From NCBI RefSeq assembly GCF_900107965.1, contig NZ_FNVU01000002.1:124001-188000 (forward strand): a stretch of DNA of 64,000 nt, given 5' to 3'. The DNA is from Actinacidiphila yanglinensis. GTDB taxonomy: Bacteria > Actinomycetota > Actinomycetes > Streptomycetales > Streptomycetaceae. Of this stretch, positions 25,285 through 33,990 are shown in pieces. The number at the start of each line of letters is the position of its first letter. Position 1 is the first letter of the stretch. A model generated the notes under the pieces. It was not told the DNA's origin and searched no databases. It saw only the letters and a program-made list of their open reading frames with translations. Position numbers and translations under genes: made by a program.

Positions 25285-25481
25285 AGGGGACTCCGTAGGG
25301 GATGGCGAGGGGCTCACCCGCCGTGCGCGGCGGGCCATGGCCGGGAAAGGCCGGGGAACCGGCTGCCGGGCGTGGTGTGCCGCGGCGGCCGGGTGCGGGA
25401 GCGGATCAGCGGCGAGGGCGAACGGCTGCGGCCGGCCGTACGAGGACGGCCGGCGCTGCGGCCACGGCCCCGCCGTACGGC

Positions 25482-25769
25482 TCAGGGTGCGTGCCGGTGG
25501 GGGGAGCCCAGCCCCTCGTCCTCGGCGTCCGCCCACAGTCCGCGGTCGTACGGCGCGTCCGGGATCGTGACCATCTCGCGCTCGCGGTGGTCCGCGGCCG
25601 CCGGTACCGAGTCCTGGAGCAGCGCCAGGCTCTCCCGCAGGTGGCTCGCGGCCGATCGCACGCGCTTCATGTCGAGGGTGTCGCCCGCGTGCTCGTCGAG
25701 CCGCGCCACGCATCGCATCAGGTCGTCCAGCCGCCGCTGGACGGAGGTCAGGTCGTCGTGCAGGGACAT
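25482..25769 (-). CDS. Small conserved helical protein
   Basis: 95 residues beginning MSLHDDLTSVQRRLDDLMRC. The first 70 residues are predicted helical with heptad-like leucines; the tail is acidic then His/Pro-rich. There is no signal peptide or domain I recognise. GAGGGC lies before ATG 25769. It is on the same strand as the sdh operon, about 200 nt upstream, and may or may not be co-transcribed. Function unknown. Confidence 0.6.
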   Translation of the reverse strand: MSLHDDLTSVQRRLDDLMRCVARLDEHAGDTLDMKRVRSAASHLRESLALLQDSVPAAADHREREMVTIPDAPYDRGLWADAEDEGLGSPHRHAP

Positions 25770-26099
25770 GGAGTGCCCTCGCCATCTGTCGCCGTGCGGA
25801 ATCGCGCAGTAGCGCTGCGAGTGTTGCGCGTCACACCCGCTCTTGTGAAGACCGCTGCACGGACCGGGTGATCGGCAGCGGGCGCCGCTACTGCCGTACG
25901 GCGGCCGGCGGTGGTTGCTGAGCCGTCCGGGTGGACCCCGGGCGAAGGTGCGTCGTGTCGGGTGTGGAAAGGGGCACAGGTCTTCTTGCAGCGAGGGCCC
26001 CTGCCCCCGCTCTCCCCGTCCCCGTGCTTCAGGCCGATCGATGACGTCCCGGTCGTGCGCCGTAGAGCGGCGCCCCGGGCCGCGGAGGTGTCCGAGCCC
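25770..26099. other. Divergent intergenic region, 330 bases
   Basis: Region between the small helical protein (minus) and the binding lipoprotein (plus). It must hold both promoters. I see one small inverted repeat (CGCAG-TAGCG-CTGCG at 25805-25819) and no convincing -35/-10 pair or structured RNA. Open frames here are low-complexity extensions of the flanking gene. Confidence 0.4.
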
Positions 26100-27905
26100 A
26101 TGAACCGCAGCGCGAAACCGACCGCCGTTCCCCCGGCCGCCCCGGAGCGGCGGCGCCGTGCCGTGTCCGCCACGGCATGTGTCGCCATGGCGCTGACGGT
26201 CGGCGCCACCGCGCTGACCGCCTGCTCCTCGTCCGGGACCAAGGCGGCTGGTACCGCCGGCACCGACGTGGCCGCGGTGTCCCGTGCCGGGGTGCGGGCC
26301 GGCGGCAGCCTCACCTGGGCCGTCGACCAGATGCCCAAGACCCTGAACGCCTATCAGTCCGACGCGGACGCCGGCACCACCACCGTCACCGGTGCGACCC
26401 TGCCGGCGATGTTCCGGCTGGACGGGCGCGGCACCCCCCAGCTCGACCCGGACTACGCCACCTCGGCCAAGGTCACCGCGCAGGACCCGCGCCAGGTCGT
26501 CACCTACGACCTCAACCCGAAGGCGAAGTGGAGCGACGGCCGCGCGATCGGCGTGGCCGACTTCACCGCCCAGTGGAAGGCACTCGGCGGCAAGAACACC
26601 GCGTTCTGGACCGCCCGGAACGCCGGCTACGACCGGATCTCGGGGATCAGCCGCGGGGCGAACGCCCACCAGGTCAAGGTCACCTTCGCCACCCCGTACG
26701 CGGACTGGCGCTCGCTGTTCGCGCCGCTGTACCCGAAGTCGGTGACCGGCAGCGCGGACGCCTTCAACGACGGCGCGCGCACCTCCCTGCCGGTGTCGGC
26801 CGGACCGTTCACGGTCAAGGCGGAGGACGCGAAGGCGGGCACCGTCACCCTCGCCCGCAACGCCGGCTGGTGGGGCGACCCGGCCAAGCTCAACCAGATC
26901 GTGCTCACCGCGGTGCCGCGCGCCCAGCGGCCCGCGGCGCTGGCCGCGGGCAAGCTGGACGTGGCCGAGATCGACCCGGGCGAGCTGGCCGCGGCCAAGC
27001 GCGCCAAGGGCGTCGGGGTGCGGACCGCCCCGGACGCCGCGTACGCGCAGCTCGCGCTGAACGGCAGCTCCGGCCCGCTCGCCGACGAGCGGATCCGGCA
27101 CGCGGTGGCCCGCGCGATCGACCGGAAGAAGATCGCTGAGGCCGTGCTCAAGCCGCTGGGGCTGCCCACGAAGCCGCTCGGCAACCACCTGGTGCTGCCC
27201 TCGCAGGCCGGATACGCCGACCACAGCTCGGCGCTGGGCACCGCCGACGCCCAGCAGGCGGCCGCGCTGCTCGCCGACGCGGGCTGGCAGCGGCCGGTCG
27301 GCAAGACCGGTGAGAAGGCCGCCGGTCCGGGCCGGACCGCGGCGTCCGGCGCGCTGACCGTGGTGGAGCCGGCGAAGGCGGTGACGAAGAACGGCAAGGA
27401 GCTGACCATGCGGTTCGTGCTCCCGGCCGACTCGCCGACGCTCGACGACGTCGGCGGCCAGATCGCCCGGATGCTGTCGCGGATCGGCATCCGCACCGAG
27501 ATCAGCAAGGTCGACGACGACAGCTTCTTCCAGGACCACATCGCGTCCGGCGACTTCGACATGGCGCTGTACTCGTGGCCCGGCACCGCGTACCCGGCCA
27601 CCGACGACACCCCGATCTTCGCGAAGCCGGTGCCGGCGCCGGACGGGTCGCTCGCGGTCGCGCAGAACTACACCCGGGTCGGCACCGACCAGATCGACCA
27701 GTTGCTGGCCCGGGCCGGCTCCGAGCTGGACGCCGGGCAGGCCCGCTCGCTGACCAATCAGGCGGACGCGCGGATCTGGGCGGCAGCCGCGTCGATTCCC
27801 CTCTACCAGCGCCCCGAGGTGGTCGCCCTCCGCGCGAACGTGGTCAACGCGGGTGCGTTCGGCTTCCAGACCCCGAGCTACCAGAACATCGGCTTCCGCA
27901 AGTAA
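26100..27905 (+). CDS. Orphan peptide/nickel-type ABC substrate-binding lipoprotein (SBP family 5)
   Basis: 601 residues. A twin-basic start, hydrophobic segment and lipobox ALTAC give the lipidated C42. The rest is a family 5 extracellular solute-binding fold (KWSDGRAIGVADFTAQWKAL region, about 140-165; C-terminal IPLYQRPEVVAL). It should capture peptides or similar ligands outside the cell. GGAGG lies 11 nt before ATG 26100; GTG 26088 is an alternative. No permease or ATPase gene adjoins it, so it may feed one of the three peptide transporters downstream or act as a sensor. Its sequence is well diverged from the set A and B lipoproteins. Confidence 0.85.
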   Translation: MNRSAKPTAVPPAAPERRRRAVSATACVAMALTVGATALTACSSSGTKAAGTAGTDVAAVSRAGVRAGGSLTWAVDQMPKTLNAYQSDADAGTTTVTGATLPAMFRLDGRGTPQLDPDYATSAKVTAQDPRQVVTYDLNPKAKWSDGRAIGVADFTAQWKALGGKNTAFWTARNAGYDRISGISRGANAHQVKVTFATPYADWRSLFAPLYPKSVTGSADAFNDGARTSLPVSAGPFTVKAEDAKAGTVTLARNAGWWGDPAKLNQIVLTAVPRAQRPAALAAGKLDVAEIDPGELAAAKRAKGVGVRTAPDAAYAQLALNGSSGPLADERIRHAVARAIDRKKIAEAVLKPLGLPTKPLGNHLVLPSQAGYADHSSALGTADAQQAAALLADAGWQRPVGKTGEKAAGPGRTAASGALTVVEPAKAVTKNGKELTMRFVLPADSPTLDDVGGQIARMLSRIGIRTEISKVDDDSFFQDHIASGDFDMALYSWPGTAYPATDDTPIFAKPVPAPDGSLAVAQNYTRVGTDQIDQLLARAGSELDAGQARSLTNQADARIWAAAASIPLYQRPEVVALRANVVNAGAFGFQTPSYQNIGFRK

Positions 27906-27938
27906 GCACGCCGCCCCTGTCCCCCCGGGCTGCCCCTT

Positions 27939-27952
27939 CCCGTCGCGACGGG
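27939..27952 (+). terminator. Short palindromic hairpin after the orphan lipoprotein gene
   Basis: CCCGT-CGCG-ACGGG lies about 34 nt after the stop, inside a C/G-homopolymer-rich stretch with further short inverted repeats. It is a weak terminator candidate. Confidence 0.35.
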
Positions 27953-28154
27953 ACCTCGCGTCCGGGGGGTGGCCCCGGTACCCGGGGGAGGGGCAGGGTG
28001 GGAGGTCCGGCCCCCCCGGGAGCGCTGGGTGGGGCCTCGCCCGGGCGGACCCGTACCATGGGGTGAGGCCGTGGCGTGACCTTGCCCGGCGGGCGATTCG
28101 CGTCGAAGGAGAAGGCGCGACGCCATCCACGATTCCGGGAGAAGCGCCGCATTC

Positions 28155-30020
28155 ATGTCCACGCGCCACGACATCCGTAACGTCGCCATCGTCGCCCACG
28201 TCGACCACGGGAAGACGACCCTGGTGGACGCCATGCTGAAGCAGGCCGGGGCGTTCGCCGCGCACCAGCATCTGGACGACCGGATGATGGACTCGAACGA
28301 CCTGGAGCGCGAGAAGGGCATCACCATTCTCGCGAAGAACACCGCCGTCCGGTACCACCCGAAGGACGGCGGCGACCCGGTCACCATCAACATCATCGAC
28401 ACCCCGGGCCACGCCGACTTCGGTGGCGAGGTCGAGCGCGGCCTGTCCATGGTGGACGCGGTGGTCCTGCTGGTGGACGCCTCCGAGGGCCCGCTGCCGC
28501 AGACCCGTTTCGTGCTCCGCAAGGCGCTGTCCGCGCGGCTCCCGGTGATCCTGTGCATCAACAAGACCGACCGCCCCGACTCCCGGATCGACGAGGTCGT
28601 CAACGAGACGTACGACCTCTTCCTCGACCTGGACGCGGACGAGGACCAGATCGAGTTCCCGATCGTCTACGCCTGCGCGCGTGACGGCGTCGCCTCGCTC
28701 ACCAAGCCGGACAACGGCACGGTGCCCGCCGACAGCGACAGCCTGGAGCCGTTCTTCTCCACCATCCTGTCCACCGTCCCCGCGCCGATCTACGACGAGG
28801 CGGCGCCGCTCCAGGCGCACGTCACCAACCTCGACGCGGACAACTTCCTCGGCCGGATCGCGCTGCTCCGGGTCGAGCAGGGCCACCTGAAGAAGGGGCA
28901 GACGGTCGCCTGGATCAAGCGCGACGGCACCATCGCCAACGTCCGCATCACCGAGCTGATGATGACCGAGGCGCTGACCCGCAAGGCCGCCGAGTCCGCC
29001 GGGCCCGGCGACATCTGCGCGGTGGCGGGTATCCCCGACATCATGATCGGCGAGACGCTGGCCGACCCGGAGAACCCGATCGCGCTGCCGCTGATCACCG
29101 TGGACGAGCCGGCCATCTCGATGACGATCGGCACCAACACCTCGCCGCTGGTCGGCAAGGGCGGCAAGGGCCACAAGGTGACCGCGCGGCTGGTCAAGGA
29201 CCGGCTGGAGCGTGAGCTGGTCGGCAACGTGTCGCTGCGGGTGCTGCCGACCGAGCGCCCGGACACCTGGGAGGTGCAGGGCCGCGGTGAGCTGGCGCTG
29301 GCGATCCTGGTGGAGACGATGCGCCGCGAAGGCTTCGAGCTGACCGTCGGCAAGCCCGAGGTGGTCACCCGCGAGATCAACGGCAAGGTGCACGAGCCGA
29401 TCGAGCGGCTGACCATCGACTCGCCGGAGGAGCACCTGGGCGCGATCACGCAGCTGATGGCCTCGCGCAAGGGCCGGATGGAGACCATGACGAACCACGG
29501 CTCCGGCTGGATCCGGATGGAGTGGATCGTGCCGTCCCGCGGCCTGATCGGATTCCGGACGGAGTTCCTGACCCAGACCCGCGGCACCGGCATCGCGCAC
29601 TCCATCTTCGAGGGCCACGAGCCGTGGTTCGGCGAGCTGCGCACGCGGAACAACGGCTCGCTGGTCGCGGACCGGGCCGGCGTCGTGACGCCGTTCGCGA
29701 TGACCAACCTCCAGGAGCGCGGCGTGCTGTTCTGCGAGCCGACCACGGAGGTCTACGAGGGCATGATCGTCGGCGAGAACTCCCGCTCCGACGACATGGA
29801 CGTGAACATCACCAAGGAGAAGAAGCTCACCAACATGCGGTCCTCCACCGCGGACGTGACCGAGTCGATCGTGCCGCCGCGCAAGCTCTCGCTGGAGCAG
29901 TCGCTGGAGTTCTGCCGCGACGACGAGTGCATCGAGGTCACCCCGGCGACGGTCCGTATCCGCAAGGTGGTGCTCGACCAGAAGGAGCGCGGCCGCGCGG
30001 CGGCCCGCGCCAAGCGGTAA
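28155..30020 (+). CDS. typA: Ribosome-associated GTPase TypA/BipA
   Basis: 621 residues, the full BipA length. The translational GTPase motifs are AHVDHGKT (14-21), DTPGHADF (G3) and NKTD (G4). EF-G-like domains follow, then the BipA-specific C-terminal domain. TypA binds ribosomes and helps 50S assembly and translation under stress. GGGAG precedes ATG 28155. A strong terminator follows. Proximity of typA to the peptide-transporter cluster parallels the arrangement I recall for S. coelicolor. Confidence 0.96.
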   Translation: MSTRHDIRNVAIVAHVDHGKTTLVDAMLKQAGAFAAHQHLDDRMMDSNDLEREKGITILAKNTAVRYHPKDGGDPVTINIIDTPGHADFGGEVERGLSMVDAVVLLVDASEGPLPQTRFVLRKALSARLPVILCINKTDRPDSRIDEVVNETYDLFLDLDADEDQIEFPIVYACARDGVASLTKPDNGTVPADSDSLEPFFSTILSTVPAPIYDEAAPLQAHVTNLDADNFLGRIALLRVEQGHLKKGQTVAWIKRDGTIANVRITELMMTEALTRKAAESAGPGDICAVAGIPDIMIGETLADPENPIALPLITVDEPAISMTIGTNTSPLVGKGGKGHKVTARLVKDRLERELVGNVSLRVLPTERPDTWEVQGRGELALAILVETMRREGFELTVGKPEVVTREINGKVHEPIERLTIDSPEEHLGAITQLMASRKGRMETMTNHGSGWIRMEWIVPSRGLIGFRTEFLTQTRGTGIAHSIFEGHEPWFGELRTRNNGSLVADRAGVVTPFAMTNLQERGVLFCEPTTEVYEGMIVGENSRSDDMDVNITKEKKLTNMRSSTADVTESIVPPRKLSLEQSLEFCRDDECIEVTPATVRIRKVVLDQKERGRAAARAKR

Positions 30021-30033
30021 CGCGGCCACTACG

Positions 30034-30064
30034 GAGGGGCGCCGGGGACACCCCGGCGCCCCTC
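30034..30064 (+). terminator. Terminator of typA
   Basis: Perfect 14-bp stem (GAGGGGCGCCGGGG) with loop ACA, followed by TTT, 13 nt after the typA stop. Confidence 0.85.
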
Positions 30065-30364
30065 TTTGCTGCCCTCGGCGAACCGCGGGAGTGTCCGAAT
30101 ATCGGACGCCGATGGTCGTTAGAAACGTCACATTGTCCGTTTTAGATCTGTCTGTGTACGTTCCGGATTGTCCGTATTCAGGAACCCTGTGCACGCGTTG
30201 CCGTGACATCCGCGCGACCTCGCCCGTCCTGACGCACTCCTTACGTGACGGATAGTGGATCAGGTTGAGCTCGGGTCAATGGGTCACGCGCAGTCACTAC
30301 GCGCCGACTCACGAGCACAGAAGGCCGCAGCCACTGTCAGGGGTGTCAGGGCGCTCGGCCTTCT

Positions 30365-30388
30365 CACGTATCGACACACGTATCGACA
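30365..30388 (+). repeat. Perfect 12-bp tandem repeat upstream of set A
   Basis: CACGTATCGACA occurs twice without spacing, ending 9 nt before the GAGGAGG ribosome site of the set A lipoprotein gene. It may be an operator or a leader-RNA element. Confidence 0.6.
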
Positions 30389-30411
30389 GTGACTCCTGAG
30401 GAGGCATACCC

Positions 30412-32046
30412 ATGCGCGGTGCCAAGAGCGCCAAGTGGGTCGTAGGGGCGGCGGTTGTCGCACTGGCCGCGACCGCCTGCGGTTCCGGTGGTTCCAGTGA
30501 CGCCGGTGGTTCGAACGACGGGATCGTCCGGGCGTGGTGGGGCGACCCGCAGAACCCGCTGGAGCCGGCGAACACCAACGAGGTGCAGGGCGGCAAGGTC
30601 CTGGACATGATCTTCATGGACCTCAAGGAGTACGACCCCACGACGGGCAAGGCCAACCTTGAGGCGGCCCAGTCGATCACCACGAACGACCAGCAGAACT
30701 TCACGGTCAAGCTCAAGCCGGGCCTGAAGTTCTCCGACGGCACGCCCGTCACCGCCAGTTCCTTCGTCGACGCCTGGAACTACGGCGCGCTGCTGACCAA
30801 CAAGCAGCTCAACGCGTACTTCTTCGAGGACATCGCCGGCTACGACCAGGTGCACCCGGCCACGGGCGCGCCGACCGCGAAGACCATGTCCGGCCTGAAG
30901 GTCGTGGACAACGGCACCTTCACCGTCAAGCTCACGCAGAAGTTCTCCACCTGGCCGGACCGGCTCGGCTACAAGGCGTTCGCGCCGCTGCCGAAGTCCT
31001 TCTTCACCGACCACGCCGGCTACCTCGACAAGCCGGTCGGCGACGGCCCGTACAAGGTCGTGTCGTACGACAAGGGCTCCAGCATGAAGCTGGTCCCCAA
31101 CCCGTACTACACCGGCCCGAGCAAGCCGAAGAACAAGGGCGTGCTGCTCAAGGTCTACACGGACTCCAACACCGCCTACGCCGACCTGCAGGCCGGCAAC
31201 CTGGACGTGCTGGACGACATCCCGGCCGAGCAGCTCTCGCACGCCAAGTCCGACCTGGACGGCCGCCTGCTCAACCAGCCGGCCGGCATCATCCAGACCG
31301 TGTCGTTCCCGCTGAACCAGAAGGCGTGGAACGCGCCCGGCATGGACAAGGTCCGGCTCGGCCTGTCGATGGCGATCGACCGCAAGACCATCACGCAGAA
31401 GATCTTCCAGGGCACCCGTACCCCGGCCGGCGACCTCACCTCGCCGGTGCTCGGCGCGGCGGGCGGCTACAGCGCGACCATCGCCGGCGACTCCGTGACG
31501 TACAACCCGACGAAGGCGCGCGAGCTGATCAAGGAGGGCGGCGGCATCCCCGGCGGTCACATGACCATCGGCTACAACGCCGACTCCGGCTCGCACAAGG
31601 AGTGGGTGGACGCGGTCTGCAACAGCATCAACAACGTGCTGGGCAACAACAAGGCCTGCGTCGGCGCCCCCACCGGCACCTTCGCCGACTTCCGGAACCA
31701 GATCACCAAGGGTGAGATGACCAACCCGTTCCGGTCCGGCTGGCAGATGGACTACCCGCTGATCGACGACTTCCTGACGCCGCTCTACGCGACCGGCGGC
31801 AGCTCGAACGACTCGCACTACAGCAACCCCCAGTTCGACGCGCTGCTCAAGCAGGCCAACGCCGAGCCGGACACCGCGAAGGCGACGGAGCTGTACCAGC
31901 AGGCCGAGAAGCTGCTGTTCAAGGACATGCCGGTGATCCCGCTCTGGTACCAGAACGGCGAAGCCGGCTGGTCCTCGCGCGTCTCCCACGTGACCGAGAA
32001 CGCGTTCAGCTACCCCGTCTACACCGACATCACGGTCAACAACTGA
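30412..32046 (+). CDS. Oligopeptide ABC transporter, binding lipoprotein (set A)
   Basis: 544 residues. A basic start, hydrophobic stretch and lipobox AATAC give the lipidated C23. The body is a family 5 oligopeptide-binding fold (OppA-like), with PVTASSFVDAWNYG and the C-terminal MPVIPLWYQNG motif. It captures peptides outside the membrane for the permease and ATPase genes that follow. GAGGAGG precedes ATG 30412. It is about the same length as, and clearly homologous to, the set B lipoprotein (36326), with long identical peptides such as KEWVDA-CNSINNVLGNNKACVG. A stem-loop separates it from the permease gene. Confidence 0.92.
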   Translation: MRGAKSAKWVVGAAVVALAATACGSGGSSDAGGSNDGIVRAWWGDPQNPLEPANTNEVQGGKVLDMIFMDLKEYDPTTGKANLEAAQSITTNDQQNFTVKLKPGLKFSDGTPVTASSFVDAWNYGALLTNKQLNAYFFEDIAGYDQVHPATGAPTAKTMSGLKVVDNGTFTVKLTQKFSTWPDRLGYKAFAPLPKSFFTDHAGYLDKPVGDGPYKVVSYDKGSSMKLVPNPYYTGPSKPKNKGVLLKVYTDSNTAYADLQAGNLDVLDDIPAEQLSHAKSDLDGRLLNQPAGIIQTVSFPLNQKAWNAPGMDKVRLGLSMAIDRKTITQKIFQGTRTPAGDLTSPVLGAAGGYSATIAGDSVTYNPTKARELIKEGGGIPGGHMTIGYNADSGSHKEWVDAVCNSINNVLGNNKACVGAPTGTFADFRNQITKGEMTNPFRSGWQMDYPLIDDFLTPLYATGGSSNDSHYSNPQFDALLKQANAEPDTAKATELYQQAEKLLFKDMPVIPLWYQNGEAGWSSRVSHVTENAFSYPVYTDITVNN

Positions 32047-32055
32047 CCTGATGCG

Positions 32056-32092
32056 GTGCGCCCGCCCCGGTGACCCCGGGGCGGGCGCGCAC
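32056..32092 (+). promoter_or_regulatory. Intercistronic stem-loop, set A lipoprotein/permease
   Basis: GTGCGCCCGCCCCGG pairs with a downstream CCGGGGCGGG...CGCAC arm with a 2-nt bulge. Placed 10 nt after the lipoprotein stop, it could stabilise the upstream mRNA or terminate part of transcription, so binding protein exceeds permease. Confidence 0.6.
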
Positions 32093-32121
32093 CACTGTCT
32101 GGTCCGATCCCTGGAGGACAC

Positions 32122-33045
32122 ATGGGGCGCTACGTCATCAGGCGACTGCTCCAGATGGTGCCGGTCTTCATCGGCACGACGTTTCTGATCTTCGTCATGG
32201 TCTACGCACTCGGTGACCCCGTGGCGGCCATGTTCGGCGACAAGGCCCCCGACCCGGCCACCGCCGCGCAGATCAGGCACGCGATGTACCTGGACCACTC
32301 GCTGCCGGCCCAGTACGTCCACTACATGAAGCAGATCTTCACCGGTGACTTCGGCACCTCGGCCAGCGGCCAGCCGGTCACGCAGCTGATGGGCAGCGCC
32401 TTCCCGGTCACCATCCGGCTGACCCTGGTCGCCTTCGTGATCGAGGCGGTGGCCGGTGTCGGCCTCGGCCTCATCGCGGGCCTGCGGCGCGGCCGGCTCG
32501 CCGACTCCGGCGTCCTGGCGTTCACCCTGATCGTGGTGGCGGTCCCCACCTTCGTGACGGGGTACGTGCTCCAGTACTTCCTCGGCGTGAAGTGGCACGT
32601 CGCCAACCCGGCGGTCGCCGAGGGCGCCCCGATCGGCGACCTGATCATGCCCGGCGTGGTGCTGGCCGGTGTCTCCCTGGCCTACGTGGCCCGGCTGACC
32701 CGCACCTCGGTGGCGGAGAACTCCCGCGCCGACTACCTGCGCACCGCCGTCGCCAAGGGCCTGCCCCGGCGCCGGGTGGTCACCGTCCACCTGCTGCGCA
32801 ACTCGCTGATACCCGTGGTGACCTTCCTCGGCACCGACATCGGCGGCCTGATGGCCGGCGCCGTCGTCACCGAGCGGATCTTCAACATCCACGGTGTCGG
32901 CTACCAGCTCTACCAGGGCATCCTGCGGCAGAACCCGCCCACGGTGGTCGGCTTCGTCACCATCCTGGTGATCATCTTCCTCGCCGCGAACCTGATCGTC
33001 GACCTGCTCTACGCGGTCCTGGACCCGAGGATTCGTTATGCCTGA
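32122..33045 (+). CDS. Oligopeptide ABC transporter permease, OppB type (set A)
   Basis: 307 residues with about six membrane helices. It starts MGRYVIRRLLQMVPVFIGTT, typical of OppB/DppB, and the coupling-loop signature is in the RADYLRTAVAKGLPRRRV region. It forms half of the membrane pore. GGAGGA precedes ATG 32122. Its stop overlaps the next gene start by 8 bp (ATGCCTGA), the same junction as in set B. Confidence 0.94.
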   Translation: MGRYVIRRLLQMVPVFIGTTFLIFVMVYALGDPVAAMFGDKAPDPATAAQIRHAMYLDHSLPAQYVHYMKQIFTGDFGTSASGQPVTQLMGSAFPVTIRLTLVAFVIEAVAGVGLGLIAGLRRGRLADSGVLAFTLIVVAVPTFVTGYVLQYFLGVKWHVANPAVAEGAPIGDLIMPGVVLAGVSLAYVARLTRTSVAENSRADYLRTAVAKGLPRRRVVTVHLLRNSLIPVVTFLGTDIGGLMAGAVVTERIFNIHGVGYQLYQGILRQNPPTVVGFVTILVIIFLAANLIVDLLYAVLDPRIRYA

Positions 33046-33979
33046 GACGACCGACAGCCAGTCGTCCGCGACCGCGGTCGCGGACGCCCCCGCGGTCGCC
33101 GCGGCGGCGCCCGGCCTGCGGAAGGAGGGCGAGAAGGCGCGCAGCCTGCGCTCCGACGCCTGGCACGACCTCAGCCGCAAGCCGATGTTCTACATATCCG
33201 GCCTGCTGATCCTCTTCCTGATCGTCATCTCGATCTGGCCGGGCCTCATCGCGAGCGGCAACCCGCTCTCCTGCGACCTGGCCAAGTCCCAGATGGGGCC
33301 GACCTCCGGCCACCCGTTCGGCTTCGACACGCAGGGCTGCGACGTCTACACCCGCACCGTGTACGGCGCGCGCGCCTCGGTGTCGGTCGGCATCTTCTCC
33401 ACCCTCGGGGTCGCGGTGCTCGGCTCGCTGCTCGGCGGGCTCGCCGGGTTCTTCGGCGGCTGGTGGGACGCGGTCCTCTCCCGGATCAGCGACATCTTCT
33501 TCGGCATCCCGATCCTGCTCGGCGGCGTGGTGTTCCTGTCCGTGGTCAAGGGCGGCACCGTCACCACCGTCTCGGTGTTCATGGTGCTGCTCGGCTGGCC
33601 GCAGATCGCCCGGATCGCCCGCGGCGCGGTGATCACCGCCAAGCAGCAGGACTACGTGCAGGCCGCTCGCGCGCTCGGCGCGAGCAACACCCGGATGCTG
33701 CTGCGGCACATCGCGCCCAACGCGCTCGCCCCGATCATCGTGGTGGCCACCATCGCGCTGGGCACGTACATCTCGCTGGAGGCGACGCTGTCGTTCCTCG
33801 GCGTGGGCCTGAAGCCGCCGGCGGTCTCCTGGGGCATCGACATCTCCCAGGCGTCCAGCCAGATCCGCAACGCGCCGCACATGCTGCTGTGGCCGGCCGG
33901 CGCGCTGAGCCTGACGGTGCTGGCGTTCATCATGCTCGGCGACGCGGTCCGCGACGCCCTCGACCCCAAGCTGCGCTAG
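33038..33979 (+). CDS. Oligopeptide ABC transporter permease, OppC type (set A)
   Basis: 313 residues. An acidic/Ala-rich N-terminus is followed by about six membrane helices and the coupling-loop motif DYVQAARALGASNTRMLLRHIAPN. It pairs with the OppB-type permease. The start is inside the upstream stop (8-bp overlap). The last 117 coding bases are identical to those of the set B permease. Confidence 0.94.
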   Translation: MPETTDSQSSATAVADAPAVAAAAPGLRKEGEKARSLRSDAWHDLSRKPMFYISGLLILFLIVISIWPGLIASGNPLSCDLAKSQMGPTSGHPFGFDTQGCDVYTRTVYGARASVSVGIFSTLGVAVLGSLLGGLAGFFGGWWDAVLSRISDIFFGIPILLGGVVFLSVVKGGTVTTVSVFMVLLGWPQIARIARGAVITAKQQDYVQAARALGASNTRMLLRHIAPNALAPIIVVATIALGTYISLEATLSFLGVGLKPPAVSWGIDISQASSQIRNAPHMLLWPAGALSLTVLAFIMLGDAVRDALDPKLR

Positions 33980-33990
33980 GAGGCGTCACG

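Larger units (their letters stand above)
30021..30411. promoter_or_regulatory. Regulatory region of peptide-transporter set A (391 bases)
   Basis: After the typA terminator the sequence becomes less GC-rich. It contains the palindrome GTCCGA-ATA-TCGGAC (30093-30107) and two direct repeats ATTGTCCGT (30132-30140 and 30167-30175). TTGTCC at 30133 is spaced 18 nt from TACGTT at 30157-30162, a plausible -35/-10 pair. The shared GTCCG word suggests an operator cluster. Listed separately: the tandem 12-bp repeat next to the start. Confidence 0.45.

Noticed and set aside
25770..30209. A very long minus-strand open frame opposite the lipoprotein and typA genes
   Set aside because: It is antisense to two well-supported genes and shows no domain. 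Only its last 95 codons (25482-25769) are a credible gene; the rest is a GC-bias shadow.
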